NCBI GenBank assembly: GCA_051883555.1
Contig: JBJETY010000036.1
Coordinates: forward strand, 1 to 64,000
Length of the DNA: 64,000 nt
Direction: 5' to 3'
Source: CAG-917 sp051883555
GTDB lineage: Bacteria > Bacillota > Clostridia > Christensenellales > CAG-917
A model generated the notes under the pieces. It did not search any database and had not been told where the DNA came from. It saw nothing but the letters and a program-made list of their open reading frames with translations. The translations under genes were made by a program, and so were the position numbers. How positions within the stretch are numbered: the first letter of the stretch is position 1; each line of letters opens with the position of its first letter. Below, piece after piece: positions 35,160 through 44,118 of this stretch.

Positions 35160-37123
35160 ACTTTTGAACCGCTGTTTACGTCAACCATAGGCGTAATCAA
35201 AACGACTTTTTCGCCGTCGACGGCACAAAGAAGCATACCTTCACTCATAATGCCGCGGAGCTTAGCAGGTTTAAGGTTGGCAACTACGATAACTTCCTTT
35301 CCTACCAATTCGTCCGGTACGTAATATTTAGCAATGCCGCTAACGATAGTTCTCGTTTCTTCGCCGACTTTAACGCTGAATTTAAGAAGTTTATCCGCTC
35401 CCTCAACTTTTTCAGCCGTCAGGATTTTACCTACTCTTAAATCGATTTTAGCAAAATCTTCAATTGCAATTTGCGATATATCCATAACACCCTCCGGTTT
35501 TTCCTTTTCTTTCGGTTTTTCTTCTTTTACTTCCGTCTTTCTTGCTTTTAAAGCGACCTCTTCCATTTCTTTCAGCGTTTTAGGAATATCTATACGGTTG
35601 AAAATCGCTTCCGTTTGTTTTACCTTTACACCGTCGATTTTCGCTCCGAACGTTTTAAGACTGTCAAGCGTTTTAAGCGACTCGCCAAAGTTAAACGACT
35701 CGTAAATCTTAGCCGGCGTTTTTGTCAAAAACGGCGAAAGCAAAACAGTGGCAAATCTGATAGACTCGGCAAGATTATACATAACCGTTGCAAGTCTGTC
35801 TGTTTTCCCCTCCTTGTTCAACACCCAAGGCACGGTTTCGTCTATATATTTATTCGCCCTGCTGAGTGCGTCGAAAATACAGGCAAGCGCTTTCGGAGTA
35901 TCCAGTTTGTCCATTTCGACGGCAACGCTTTCAGGCAAAGCATTGAACGTAGCGATAAGCTCGTCATCCACGGCTTCTTTTGTTTTCGGAGCCGGAATAA
36001 TTCCGCCGAAATATTGCTCGATCATAGCGCTTGTTCGCTTTACAAGATTTCCTAAAGTATTGGCTAAATCGCTGTTGATTCTTTTCAAAAGCAATTCGTT
36101 TGTATAAGCGCCGTCCTCGCCGAAAGGAACGTCGCGAAGAAGATAATATCTTATTGCGTCTGCTCCGAATTTTTCCGCAAGGAAGAACGGGTCTACAACG
36201 TTGCCCGTAGACTTAGACATTTTCTCTTCGCCGAGTAAAAGCCAACCGTGACCGTAAACTTTTTTAGGCAACTCGATATCCAATGCCATAAGAATTGCAG
36301 GCCATATTATCGAATGGAAACGCACTATTTCCTTTGCCATCATGTGAATATCTGCCGGCCAGAATTTATTGAAAAGCGTTTCGTCGTCAGAGCCGTAACC
36401 TAACGCCGTGATATAGTTGGTCAAAGCGTCAATCCATACATAAATGACGTGTTCATTGTCAAACGAAACGGGAATGCCCCACTTAAACGACGTGCGCGAA
36501 ACGGCTATATCTTTAAGACCGGGTTTTAAAAAGTTGTTTATCATTTCTTTGCGACGACTCTTTGGTTCCAAAAAATCGTCACGCTCTAAAAGTTCTAAAA
36601 TTTTGTCCTGATATTTTGACAACTTAAAGAAATAACTCGATTCTTTTGCTAGCGTTACGTCTCTGCCGCAGTCGGGACATTTTCCGTCTTTGAGCTGTGA
36701 CTTCGTCCAATAAGATTCGCAAGGCACGCAGTACCAGCCTTCATATTCGCTTTTATAAATATCCCCTTTTTCATAGAGTTTGTCGAATATTTTGCTTGCA
36801 AGTTTTTCATGGTCAGCGTCCGTGGTGCGGATAAAGCGGTCATAGGAAATATCGTATATTCCCCATAGAGATTTAAGGGAATCGACCTGAATATCAACCC
36901 ATTCTTTAGGAGAAATTCCATGTTCTTTTGCCGCATTTTCAATCTTTTGACCGTGCTCGTCCGTTCCCGTAAGATAAAACACGTCTTTACCCTGCATACG
37001 TTTAAATCTTGCAAGGGCATCGCATATAACCGTTGTATAGCAAGTTCCGATATGCCACTTTCCGCTCGGATAGTATATCGGAGTGGTGATGTAAAATTTA
37101 TTGTCCTTGTTGTCTTTACTCAT
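35153..37123 (-). CDS. metG: Methionyl-tRNA synthetase
   Basis: Charges tRNA-Met. 656 residues with the class I signature as YYPSGKWHIGTCY near 16-28, a zinc knuckle (CVPCESYW...CPDCGR) near 127-150, KMSKSTGN near 300, an anticodon-binding helical domain and a fused C-terminal tRNA-binding (Csaa/Arc1p-like) domain starting at IAIEDFAKIDLRVGKIL near 555. This is the Bacillus-type architecture. A lysine/glutamate-rich linker (EVKEEKPKEKEKPE) joins the last domain. CGAGG precedes the ATG. Operon with tatD. Confidence 0.97.
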   Translation of the reverse strand: MSKDNKDNKFYITTPIYYPSGKWHIGTCYTTVICDALARFKRMQGKDVFYLTGTDEHGQKIENAAKEHGISPKEWVDIQVDSLKSLWGIYDISYDRFIRTTDADHEKLASKIFDKLYEKGDIYKSEYEGWYCVPCESYWTKSQLKDGKCPDCGRDVTLAKESSYFFKLSKYQDKILELLERDDFLEPKSRRKEMINNFLKPGLKDIAVSRTSFKWGIPVSFDNEHVIYVWIDALTNYITALGYGSDDETLFNKFWPADIHMMAKEIVRFHSIIWPAILMALDIELPKKVYGHGWLLLGEEKMSKSTGNVVDPFFLAEKFGADAIRYYLLRDVPFGEDGAYTNELLLKRINSDLANTLGNLVKRTSAMIEQYFGGIIPAPKTKEAVDDELIATFNALPESVAVEMDKLDTPKALACIFDALSRANKYIDETVPWVLNKEGKTDRLATVMYNLAESIRFATVLLSPFLTKTPAKIYESFNFGESLKTLDSLKTFGAKIDGVKVKQTEAIFNRIDIPKTLKEMEEVALKARKTEVKEEKPKEKEKPEGVMDISQIAIEDFAKIDLRVGKILTAEKVEGADKLLKFSVKVGEETRTIVSGIAKYYVPDELVGKEVIVVANLKPAKLRGIMSEGMLLCAVDGEKVVLITPMVDVNSGSKVC

Positions 37124-37257
37124 ATTCGCCTCGGATTTTATAAATTTCTTTTAAATAAAATAATGATTTTAACGCATTCTTTAAGCATTATTTTAAAAAC
37201 TTAATTTATTTAAACATTATACTACTAAAAATTGAAATTGTAAAATAAATATAAACT

Positions 37258-37926
37258 ATGAACGTTGTCTTTTTATTGCTATCGGTATCGGGACTTGTCG
37301 CTTTAACGGTAATTAATCCCGAAGCGGTTTTTCCGACTATGATTAACGGCGCTACAAACGCTATAACTTTATGTTTAAAACTGCTTGCCATATATAGCGT
37401 ATGGCTTTCCGTCCTTAAAATGTTGGAAAAATCCGGACTGGACGCAAAATTAACAAAGCTCATAAAACCAGTGGCGAAAAGACTTTTTAAGGGCGAATCG
37501 GACGAGACGTATAAATACATATCTATAAATCTCGCCTCAAATATGCTGGGAATGGGCGGTGCGGCTACTCCTGCCGGAATAAAAGCAATGGAACTGATGG
37601 ACGACAATTCGGGGACGATTACTCACAATATGAATCTTTTGCTCGTCATTTCGGCAACGTCTATACAGCTTATTCCTGCGACCGTAATTGCCTTGCGAAG
37701 CAGCGGCGGCAGCATAAGTCCTACCGATATAATGTTGCCCACACTGCTATCGACGGCAGTAACTACCGCAGTGGGCATTATCGCCTGCAAGATTATCGCA
37801 CGCTCAAAACGTAATGATAAATATGGCTGTTTACCGTCTGAAAACGAATCTTTACCGAAAACCTTAAGTAAAAAACCTTTTAAGCTGAAAGAATATTTCA
37901 GACTGAAATTTAAAAGCAAAAAATAA
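37258..37926 (+). CDS. spmA: Spore maturation protein A
   Basis: 222-residue membrane protein of the nucleoside-recognition-domain group, involved with SpmB in spore core dehydration. Hallmarks: NGATNAITLCLKLLAIYSVWLSVLKMLEKSGL near 31-62 and ISINLASNMLGMGGAATPAGIKAMELM near 90-115. About five membrane segments and a basic C-terminus. ATG 37258 follows two in-frame stops and has no clear Shine-Dalgarno. spmB normally follows immediately; here a 413-bp repeat-bearing gap separates them. Confidence 0.93.
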   Translation: MNVVFLLLSVSGLVALTVINPEAVFPTMINGATNAITLCLKLLAIYSVWLSVLKMLEKSGLDAKLTKLIKPVAKRLFKGESDETYKYISINLASNMLGMGGAATPAGIKAMELMDDNSGTITHNMNLLLVISATSIQLIPATVIALRSSGGSISPTDIMLPTLLSTAVTTAVGIIACKIIARSKRNDKYGCLPSENESLPKTLSKKPFKLKEYFRLKFKSKK

Positions 37927-38339
37927 CCGCAACTTTACTAAGAACGTTTAAGGCATATTTTCAACCTAACGGCGATAGGGAATTTTTCGTAGGTTTTAAA
38001 CTGAGAAATACTCAATTCAATTTTGCCGTCCGACTGCAATTTGCAAGAGCTTACTGCTTTTTATAGACTGCTGCAATCTAAGAGCTTACAGTATTTTTGT
38101 AGGCTGCTGAAATCTAGAAGCTTACTGCAAATCGTACACACTGCTGCAATTTGTACTAAAACCGTTTTTAAATAAAACGGAAATGAACTTTGCAAACGCT
38201 TTTAAAACGCAGATGAAAACTTCATCAAAATACGGCTAAGTGCTATAAATTTTACAATAGTAATTTATAAAGGCCTTGCAATCGCTAAGGCGATAACTAT
38301 AAAACGCAATTTCTCCTTAAAAACAAGAAGGGATATCTG
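37927..38339. other. Gap between spmA and spmB
   Basis: Contains the 35-bp degenerate tandem repeat (38032-38156). No terminator or promoter is evident, so a single transcript could still span both genes. Confidence 0.5.
38032..38156. repeat. Degenerate ~35-bp tandem repeat between spmA and spmB
   Basis: Units at 38032-38065, 38066-38101, 38102-38136 and a partial at 38137-38156. Shared core: CTGCTGCAATCT, then RGAGCTTACTG, then a T- or A-rich end with GTA. Confidence 0.8.
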
Positions 38340-38846
38340 ATGGTAAAATATATTTTGCCTACACTTGTGGGACTGATAATTTTATACTCTGCCATAAAAA
38401 AGGTAAAGATATACGACTGTTTCATCGATGGAGCGACAGAAAGTATAACTTTGATAAAAACGGTGTTTCCATATATTGCCGCCGTTTTTATCTGCATTGC
38501 CCTTTTTAAAGAAAGCGGACTTAGCGAACATTTAACAAGACTTTTATCCGTTCCGTTAGGCTATCTCGGAATACCGTCTGAACTTACAGAGCTGATTCTT
38601 CTGACTCCTCTTTCCGGAAACGGTACTTTGGCTCTGCTTGAAAATATCATAGAAACTTACGGCGCGGACAGTTACGTTGCAAGGTGTGCCTGTGTGATTT
38701 CGGGCGCTACCGAAACCGTTTTTTATATATCCGCCGTCTACCTGTCAAAATGCAAATCCAAAAAAATTTCCTATGCAATAGGCATAGCCTTGCTTTCAAC
38801 TCTTATCGGCACGACTTTTGCTTGCTTTATCTGTCGGTTTATTTAA
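38340..38846 (+). CDS. spmB: Spore maturation protein B
   Basis: 168-residue membrane partner of SpmA. Hallmarks: YDCFIDGATESITLIKTVFPYIAAVFICIALFKESGL near 24-60, TPLSGNGTLALLENIIETYGADSYVARCACVISGATETVFY near 90-130. Four or five membrane segments. AAGAAGGG lies upstream of the ATG. Presence of both Spm proteins supports a spore-forming host. Confidence 0.95.
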   Translation: MVKYILPTLVGLIILYSAIKKVKIYDCFIDGATESITLIKTVFPYIAAVFICIALFKESGLSEHLTRLLSVPLGYLGIPSELTELILLTPLSGNGTLALLENIIETYGADSYVARCACVISGATETVFYISAVYLSKCKSKKISYAIGIALLSTLIGTTFACFICRFI

Positions 38847-39203
38847 ACCCGTTTATTAAACACCTTTATCGGTTTATTAAAATAATTTGTTATTAAGTTT
38901 ATAAACTATTAAAAGCATTTTAAATTTATTATTAAATCTATATTTATGCCCATTTTAGTATGCCTATTTTGATTATTAAAGATTGCTTAAAATTGTCATA
39001 CTGTAACGATAAAACGTAAAGCCCGATTTAACGCATTAAAAAGCATATAAACCATAAACGTAATAAGTAAAAAGTTGCCCTAAAATAAAAAATTGCCCTA
39101 ATAGATTTTAATTAAAGTCAGAAAAGAAAATAGAAGAGTTAACGACAAAATCAATATATAACGTATATTAAAATAAAACGTATATTTAATATGCGTAAAA
39201 TCT
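38847..39203. other. AT-rich intergenic region, spmB to dus
   Basis: AT-rich with small recurring pieces (AAATTGCCCTAA twice near 39070-39105). No gene seen. Confidence 0.5.
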
Positions 39204-39231
39204 GAAAAATAAAACGGCGTTTAAAACGCCG
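39204..39231 (-). terminator. Terminator of the spoVT-spoVB-mazG-dus operon
   Basis: CGGCGTT / AACGCCG stem (39215-39231), followed on the minus strand by TTTTATTTTTC, directly after the dus stop codon. Confidence 0.75.
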
Positions 39232-39233
39232 CC

Positions 39234-40148
39234 CTAAAAATATTCTTCAACCGCTTTCATCATTTCATCGTAATTTGCTAACGACGTAAATACCAAATTC
39301 GTCTTTTTCGGCAGTTGCGCCGTTTTTGCATAAGCGCACAAATGCTTTTTCATAACTTGCACCAGAACGTGTTCGGGATAATACGTCTTTGCAATTTCAA
39401 TCTGTTTTAAAACGTCGCCTTTGACATCCTTTTCAAAAGGCAATCCTAAAATTTCCGAAAAGATAAACGGTCTGCCGATGGCCGCTCTCGCCACCATAAC
39501 TCCGTCTGCTTTCGTGTATTCCATAGCCTTTAAATAGCTCTCCCTTGAATCGACGTCGCCGTTAACTATTACGGGAACGTCGACTGCCTCTTTGACGAGC
39601 TTTGCAAAACTCCAATCGGCTTCTCCGCCGTAAAACTCCGCCTGCCGTCTGCCGTGAACCGTAACGGCGTCCGCTCCGCCCTTTTGCGCCATAACCGCAC
39701 ATTCGAGCACGTTATCGCTTAAATGGCCTATTCTGAATTTAACGGTAACTGCCTTTTTACTTTCCTTTGCGGCCGCAACTATTTCCGACACCAGCGTCGG
39801 ATTGTCCATAACCGCACTGCCGTCGCCGTTTGACACTATCTTTCTTACCGGACAACCCATATTGATGTCGATAATGTCGAATTTTTGCAATTCCTCGAAG
39901 GCGACTACCTTTCTGAAAATTTCGGGGTCGCTGCCGAAAAGTTGCACGGCCCTCGGACTTTCGTCGTCCAGCGTTTCAAGCAACGTCTTCGTATTGCCGC
40001 CGTAGTATAAGCCTTTTGCACTTACCATTTCGGTGTATGTAACCGCCGCCCCATATTTCCTTGCAAGGTACCTCATCGCGATATCGCTGTAACCTGCAAT
40101 AGGTGCAAACGTTAAATTGTTTTTCAGTTCTATTCCGCCGATTTGCAT
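39234..40148 (-). CDS. dus: tRNA-dihydrouridine synthase
   Basis: FMN-dependent reduction of uridines in tRNA D-loops. 304 residues. Motifs: LTFAPIAGYSDIAMRYLARKYGA (12-34), TEMVSAKGL, the signature DINMGCPVRKIVSNGDGSAVMDNP near 95-118 with catalytic cysteine, VTVHGRRQAEFYGG near 170 and VNGDVDSRES near 197. Overlaps the end of mazG by 19 bp. Which uridine it modifies is not shown. Confidence 0.94.
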   Translation of the reverse strand: MQIGGIELKNNLTFAPIAGYSDIAMRYLARKYGAAVTYTEMVSAKGLYYGGNTKTLLETLDDESPRAVQLFGSDPEIFRKVVAFEELQKFDIIDINMGCPVRKIVSNGDGSAVMDNPTLVSEIVAAAKESKKAVTVKFRIGHLSDNVLECAVMAQKGGADAVTVHGRRQAEFYGGEADWSFAKLVKEAVDVPVIVNGDVDSRESYLKAMEYTKADGVMVARAAIGRPFIFSEILGLPFEKDVKGDVLKQIEIAKTYYPEHVLVQVMKKHLCAYAKTAQLPKKTNLVFTSLANYDEMMKAVEEYF

Positions 40149-41203
40149 TTTTCTTTTTCCTTAACTTTTCCCCAAGCCTCATCCATTTCGGCAAGGCTAC
40201 ACTCGTCAAGATTCTTTCCGATAGACAAAATATAATCTTCCATAGCTGCAAAACGGCGCATAAACTTCTCGGTTGCGGCTTTAAGCGTCAATTCAGGTTC
40301 AATGTCTAAAAGCCTTAAATAATTGACGACGGCAAAAAGCAAATCGCCGCATTCGTCGGTAATCTCGCTTTCCGACTTCGCAGACAGTATTTCGTTTAAT
40401 TCTTCCTTTACTTTCAAAAGAGCGTCGTCTGCCGACGGAAAATCAAAGCCGCATTTTTTTGCTCTTTTCTGCACCTTATTGGCATACATGAGCGACGGCA
40501 AATTTTTCGGGACTCTATTCATCGAATCGGAATAGGAAGTATATTGTTTTTCCTTTTTCTTTGCGTCGTTCCAGAAGTTTAAAGCCTCGTCGGCATTTTC
40601 CGCGTGGTTTTGTCCGAATATATGCGTATGCCTTGTAATAAGCTTATTGCAAAGTTCATATAACATATCTCCGTAATCGAATTCTCCGTTATCCATTGCC
40701 ACGTGCGTATGGAAAACCGCCTGAAGTAAAACGTCCCCCGTTTCTTCGAGCATCATGGCTTTGTCGCCCGCGTCGATTGCTTCGAGCAATTCGTAAGCTT
40801 CTTCAATAAGATTTATTCTTATACTCTCGTGAGTCTGAGCTTTATCCCACTCGCAACCGTCTTTCGCTCTGAGCCTTGTCATAATGGAAATAAGGTCGTT
40901 AAAGTCGAAACGTTTACGTTCCTGCACGGGAAGTTTGGGTATGTATACGATAGCCTTTCCGCCTGAAAAGCTACCCAACTTCATTTCTTGCATATCGTCC
41001 GCAAAAACTTTTACGTCGACGTTTCCGAATGCAAACAACGCCTTATCTAAAAACTCGTTTTCACCGTCGGAAAAAATAAGAACGTCCACGCTTTTATCGG
41101 TAAAAAACTGATTTCTGTCTTTTATATCCGAAGCATTGTAAAAAACGTGCGAACCTTTTAAAACCCGTTTCAACTCATCGTATTTCTCAATTATTTCAAA
41201 CAC
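40130..41203 (-). CDS. mazG: MazG nucleoside triphosphate pyrophosphohydrolase with extra N-terminal region
   Basis: Hydrolyses NTPs to NMP and pyrophosphate. 357 residues from GTG 41203, which has GAGG six bases upstream and lies one base past the spoVB stop; a GTG at 41215 is a weaker choice. The core starts near residue 105: DLISIMTRLRAKDGCEWDKAQTHESI, with metal-binding EEAYELLEAI and EETGDVLLQAVFH, and a second MazG half (KVKEELNEIL, DECGDLLFAVVNYLRLL). The first ~100 residues are not a tetrapyrrole methylase as in YabN, and look like a degenerate relic. Confidence 0.92.
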   Translation of the reverse strand: MFEIIEKYDELKRVLKGSHVFYNASDIKDRNQFFTDKSVDVLIFSDGENEFLDKALFAFGNVDVKVFADDMQEMKLGSFSGGKAIVYIPKLPVQERKRFDFNDLISIMTRLRAKDGCEWDKAQTHESIRINLIEEAYELLEAIDAGDKAMMLEETGDVLLQAVFHTHVAMDNGEFDYGDMLYELCNKLITRHTHIFGQNHAENADEALNFWNDAKKKEKQYTSYSDSMNRVPKNLPSLMYANKVQKRAKKCGFDFPSADDALLKVKEELNEILSAKSESEITDECGDLLFAVVNYLRLLDIEPELTLKAATEKFMRRFAAMEDYILSIGKNLDECSLAEMDEAWGKVKEKEKCKSAE

Positions 41204-41204
41204 T

Positions 41205-42806
41205 TTACACCTCACCGTCCCAAAACCTCAATCGGTTTCTCGTTTTAATTAAAAATCCTGACATCGGTAAACTTTGCGTTTCATCCATGGTAAATACGTC
41301 AAACGCCGTAATGATAAAGAAATAAATTATTCCGCCCAAAACGACCGACAATATTAACTGCAAATATATATTAACGAAAATAATTTTATTAAGCAAGCTA
41401 ATTAAAGCAATTAACGCAGAACCGAACGTTATAATTCCGACGCCTCTTATCATCTCTTTACGATAACCTATTTGTTTTATTATGAGAGTCGAATTAATAA
41501 TCAACGCCGTAACGGAAAGCATAAGACTTCCTATTGCGGCCGCCATAATGCCAAGCGTTGAAGTAAGGGTTACGATGATAACCGTCTTTATTACTACGCC
41601 GATAAGCATGGACAACGCAGAATCGTATACCTTATCCAATGCGCTTAAAATCGCGCCGAAAATTTCGGCAAGCGACATCGCTATGATGCTAGGCGCCATA
41701 ACGACGATAAGCGAAGCACCCGTTTTTATTGCCGCTTCGCCGAGCCGAGGGTAAAGCAACGCCATAATTTCATAGTTAAAAAACATGAATAATATCATAA
41801 CGGGAATACCAATCAGCAGACAAAGTTTGACGGATAATCTCGTTTTAAGAAGTATTCCGTCAAGATTGCGTTGTTCTCTTTCCTTGGACATGCTGGGAAC
41901 TATCGACGCGGCAAGCGATAATAAAATCATAATCGGCATATTGATTAAAGTCGTAACCTGTCCCGAATATATCCCGTACATTGCCGTAGCCTCCGCAGCG
42001 CTTGCATTCGTTTTCAAAAGATTTACTATAAGGAAGCTGTCTATAAGCGACGACAGAGGCAACACTATCGATAAAAAGGTAAAAGGGACTACAACTCCTA
42101 AAAATTTTTTTATTTCGCCTTTTTGATATTTTACGTCGTTTCGCAGTGAATTTCCGTGCATCGACTTTCTTTCTTTGCTCCTTACGACAAGATAGCTTAT
42201 TGAAAGAAATAGTATCGCGACAAATTCGCTTGCCGTTACGGCTAAAAGCGTTCCGTATAACGCATACCTTATATTTTGTTTTACCAGATAAAAAGCAAGT
42301 CCTAATCCCAATCCCAGTTTTATAATTTGTTCGATTAAATTAGAAACCGTTGTGGGGACCATATTCAACCTGCCTTGGAAATATCCTTTCATAACGCTTG
42401 AAACGGAAACGAAAATTATGCCCGGTGCAATAATCAGATATCCCGCCGAACAATCCGCATTTCCCTGCAACTTTCCTATTTCAAAATTCATTGCCATAAG
42501 AAAAGTCGCCGCAATAAATGCGGCTATCAAAGAAAGGATAAAGCCGACTTTGACGTGGCGTCTGCCCGATAAACCGTTTGCTCTGTCCTCGGCGACTAGT
42601 CTCGATACGGCGGAAGTCAATCCGCCGCAACTAAGCACAATAAATAACGAATAAACGGCATATACCATTTGATAAAGTCCTATGCCTTCCGCTCCTAATG
42701 CGTTTGTAAGCGGTATACGATATACCGCGCCGATAATCTTACAAACGATTCCTCCTACTGCAAGCACTACGGCTTGCACCAGAAAATTCTCCTTTACTTT
42801 GTGCAT
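41205..42806 (-). CDS. spoVB: SpoVB/MviN-type polysaccharide flippase
   Basis: MOP-superfamily membrane flippase, about 13-14 membrane segments. Relatives (SpoVB/YabM/MurJ-like) move lipid-linked precursors during cortex or wall synthesis. Family start VQAVVLAVGGIVCKIIGAVYRIPLTNALGAEGIGLYQMVYAVYSLF, then SCGGLTSAVSRLVAE. I use ATG 42806, overlapping spoVT by 13 bp, because the family N-terminus aligns there; a GTG at 42779 has a better placed AAAGGAG and is a real alternative. A TTG at 42830 is unlikely. Position after spoVT supports a sporulation role. Confidence 0.88.
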   Translation of the reverse strand: MHKVKENFLVQAVVLAVGGIVCKIIGAVYRIPLTNALGAEGIGLYQMVYAVYSLFIVLSCGGLTSAVSRLVAEDRANGLSGRRHVKVGFILSLIAAFIAATFLMAMNFEIGKLQGNADCSAGYLIIAPGIIFVSVSSVMKGYFQGRLNMVPTTVSNLIEQIIKLGLGLGLAFYLVKQNIRYALYGTLLAVTASEFVAILFLSISYLVVRSKERKSMHGNSLRNDVKYQKGEIKKFLGVVVPFTFLSIVLPLSSLIDSFLIVNLLKTNASAAEATAMYGIYSGQVTTLINMPIMILLSLAASIVPSMSKEREQRNLDGILLKTRLSVKLCLLIGIPVMILFMFFNYEIMALLYPRLGEAAIKTGASLIVVMAPSIIAMSLAEIFGAILSALDKVYDSALSMLIGVVIKTVIIVTLTSTLGIMAAAIGSLMLSVTALIINSTLIIKQIGYRKEMIRGVGIITFGSALIALISLLNKIIFVNIYLQLILSVVLGGIIYFFIITAFDVFTMDETQSLPMSGFLIKTRNRLRFWDGEV

Positions 42807-43321
42807 AAGCCGGACAAAATTTTTACGCAAAGATTAACGTAACCTACAAGCGAAGTCCCGTTGTGATTCGTAAGCAATACCAGACCGCCCACAACGTCTC
42901 CCTGACTTATAACGGGGGCTATAATCTGACTGTTCCAGCTGATTTCATCACCTTCGTAAAGCGGAATACGCTCTATTCCTTCCTTGAGTTTATACTGCCC
43001 CGCTCTTAGGACCTTTACAAGCTCGTCGGAAATCACCTGTCCTTCCGCTTTCTTTTTATCTTTACCTTCATACAATGTCACGGCATTACCGTCGCATATA
43101 AACACTTCCGCTTCGGTAAATTCTCTCAATGAAGTGGCAATGTCTTCAAGAATATGTCTCATCGCTTCCATTTCGGAATATTTTTTCATAGTCATTAATT
43201 CGCCTTCCATAGCGATTTCAAGTTCGTCGCCTACGTGCAATCGCATACTGCGGCGTAATTCCTTGGGAATAACAATTCTTCCTAGTTCGTCTATTCTTCT
43301 TACAATTCCCGTATTTTGCAT
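42794..43321 (-). CDS. spoVT: Stage V sporulation protein T
   Basis: Forespore transcription regulator. 175 residues: AbrB-like swapped-hairpin DNA-binding domain at the N-terminus (TGIVRRIDELGRIVIPKELRRSMRLHVGDELEI, 4-36), then a GAF-like domain (EAEVFICDGNAVTLYEG... GGLVLLTNHNGT). GGGAGG precedes the ATG. Upstream is a sigma-G-like promoter. First gene of spoVT-spoVB-mazG-dus. Confidence 0.96.
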   Translation of the reverse strand: MQNTGIVRRIDELGRIVIPKELRRSMRLHVGDELEIAMEGELMTMKKYSEMEAMRHILEDIATSLREFTEAEVFICDGNAVTLYEGKDKKKAEGQVISDELVKVLRAGQYKLKEGIERIPLYEGDEISWNSQIIAPVISQGDVVGGLVLLTNHNGTSLVGYVNLCVKILSGLCTK

Positions 43322-43344
43322 ATAAAAACCTCCCTGATTAAAAT

Positions 43345-43374
43345 TAGTATTTTATTCGGAAAGAAAAAAATTCA
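43345..43374 (-). promoter_or_regulatory. Sigma-G-like promoter of spoVT
   Basis: Minus strand: TGAATT (43374-43369), 17-bp spacer, AATACTA (43351-43345), 24 bases before the start codon. This is close to the forespore consensus TGAATA / CATACTA. Confidence 0.6.
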
Positions 43375-43528
43375 TTTTTTTGCAATTTGCGATTTGCCTT
43401 ACGCTCATAACGTAACGTATTTCAAACGCAAACGGGAAATAAAGAAATATAAATATAAGTTAAACGCAAAATAATCATACCGAACAATACTTATCGAACA
43501 GTACTTATCGAATAAAGCTTTTCAAATA

Positions 43529-43554
43529 AAAAAAGAAGCGTACGCTTCTTTTTT
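43529..43554. terminator. Bidirectional terminator upstream of spoVT
   Basis: AAAAAAGAAGCG-TA-CGCTTCTTTTTT inverted repeat with A- and T-runs. Confidence 0.75.
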
Positions 43555-43584
43555 ACGTTAATTAAACAAATTGATTTATCGTTT

Positions 43585-43827
43585 GCAAAGTGTTTTAAAT
43601 CATCAAAGTGATTTTAAACTGCAAAGTCTTTGCATCGGCAACGTGTTTTACAGCATTAAATTTTTTGACGCTAGCAAAGCTATTTTAAATCGACAAAGCT
43701 ATTTTTAATTTACAAGGCTGTTATCAATTAATAAAGCTATTTTGAATTGACAAGACTATTATAAATTAACATAGCTGTTATCAATTAAGAAAGCTGTTTA
43801 AAACTGCAAAGTCGATTTTATAAAATA
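43585..43827. repeat. Array of about twelve degenerate 18-20-bp repeats
   Basis: Consensus near CAAAGCTRTTWTMAATTRA; clear units start at about 43585, 43604, 43622, 43675, 43694, 43713, 43733, 43750, 43769, 43789 and 43806. Occupies most of the 43322-43863 gap, which otherwise contains the spoVT promoter and a terminator. Confidence 0.75.
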
Positions 43828-43863
43828 CCAAAAATTTTTTACCTATTGCCTAAAAACAAAAAC

Positions 43864-44118
43864 CTACAATATGCTTTCGACTTCAAGGCTTGTAAAATCT
43901 CCTGGCGATATAAAATCGCGAGGGAGAAACACCGTTCTGTTGAAAGTCGAAAGCGTTTCTATATGATTAGATAAAATGACGGGAGTGGTTACGTCAAACT
44001 TTTCGGCAAATAAAGCAAGCACTTTATGCAGATTTTTCGAATCGATTTTCTCAATCGTTTCAACCGAATCGAATAAAATTTTATCTCCCCGCATTAACTT
44101 TATCCACAGCCTTACCAC
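43864..44118 (-). CDS. Conserved hypothetical protein, 84 residues
   Basis: Small soluble protein (MVRLWIKLMRGDKILFDSVETIE...), not recognised by function. The GTG start shares one base with the stop of the flavin-reductase gene (TAGTG), with GAGG upstream, so translation is coupled. Short proteins with this shape (opening with an RLWIKL-type strand, ending with a FTSLEVESI-type strand) seem familiar from Clostridia, but I cannot name the family. Confidence 0.65.
   Translation of the reverse strand: MVRLWIKLMRGDKILFDSVETIEKIDSKNLHKVLALFAEKFDVTTPVILSNHIETLSTFNRTVFLPRDFISPGDFTSLEVESIL

Noticed and set aside
37124..37257. T-box or SAM-type leader for metG
   Set aside because: The leader is short and AT-rich with no T-box motif.
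43585..43827. CRISPR array
   Set aside because: Units are degenerate, directly abutting and have no unique spacers; no cas genes.
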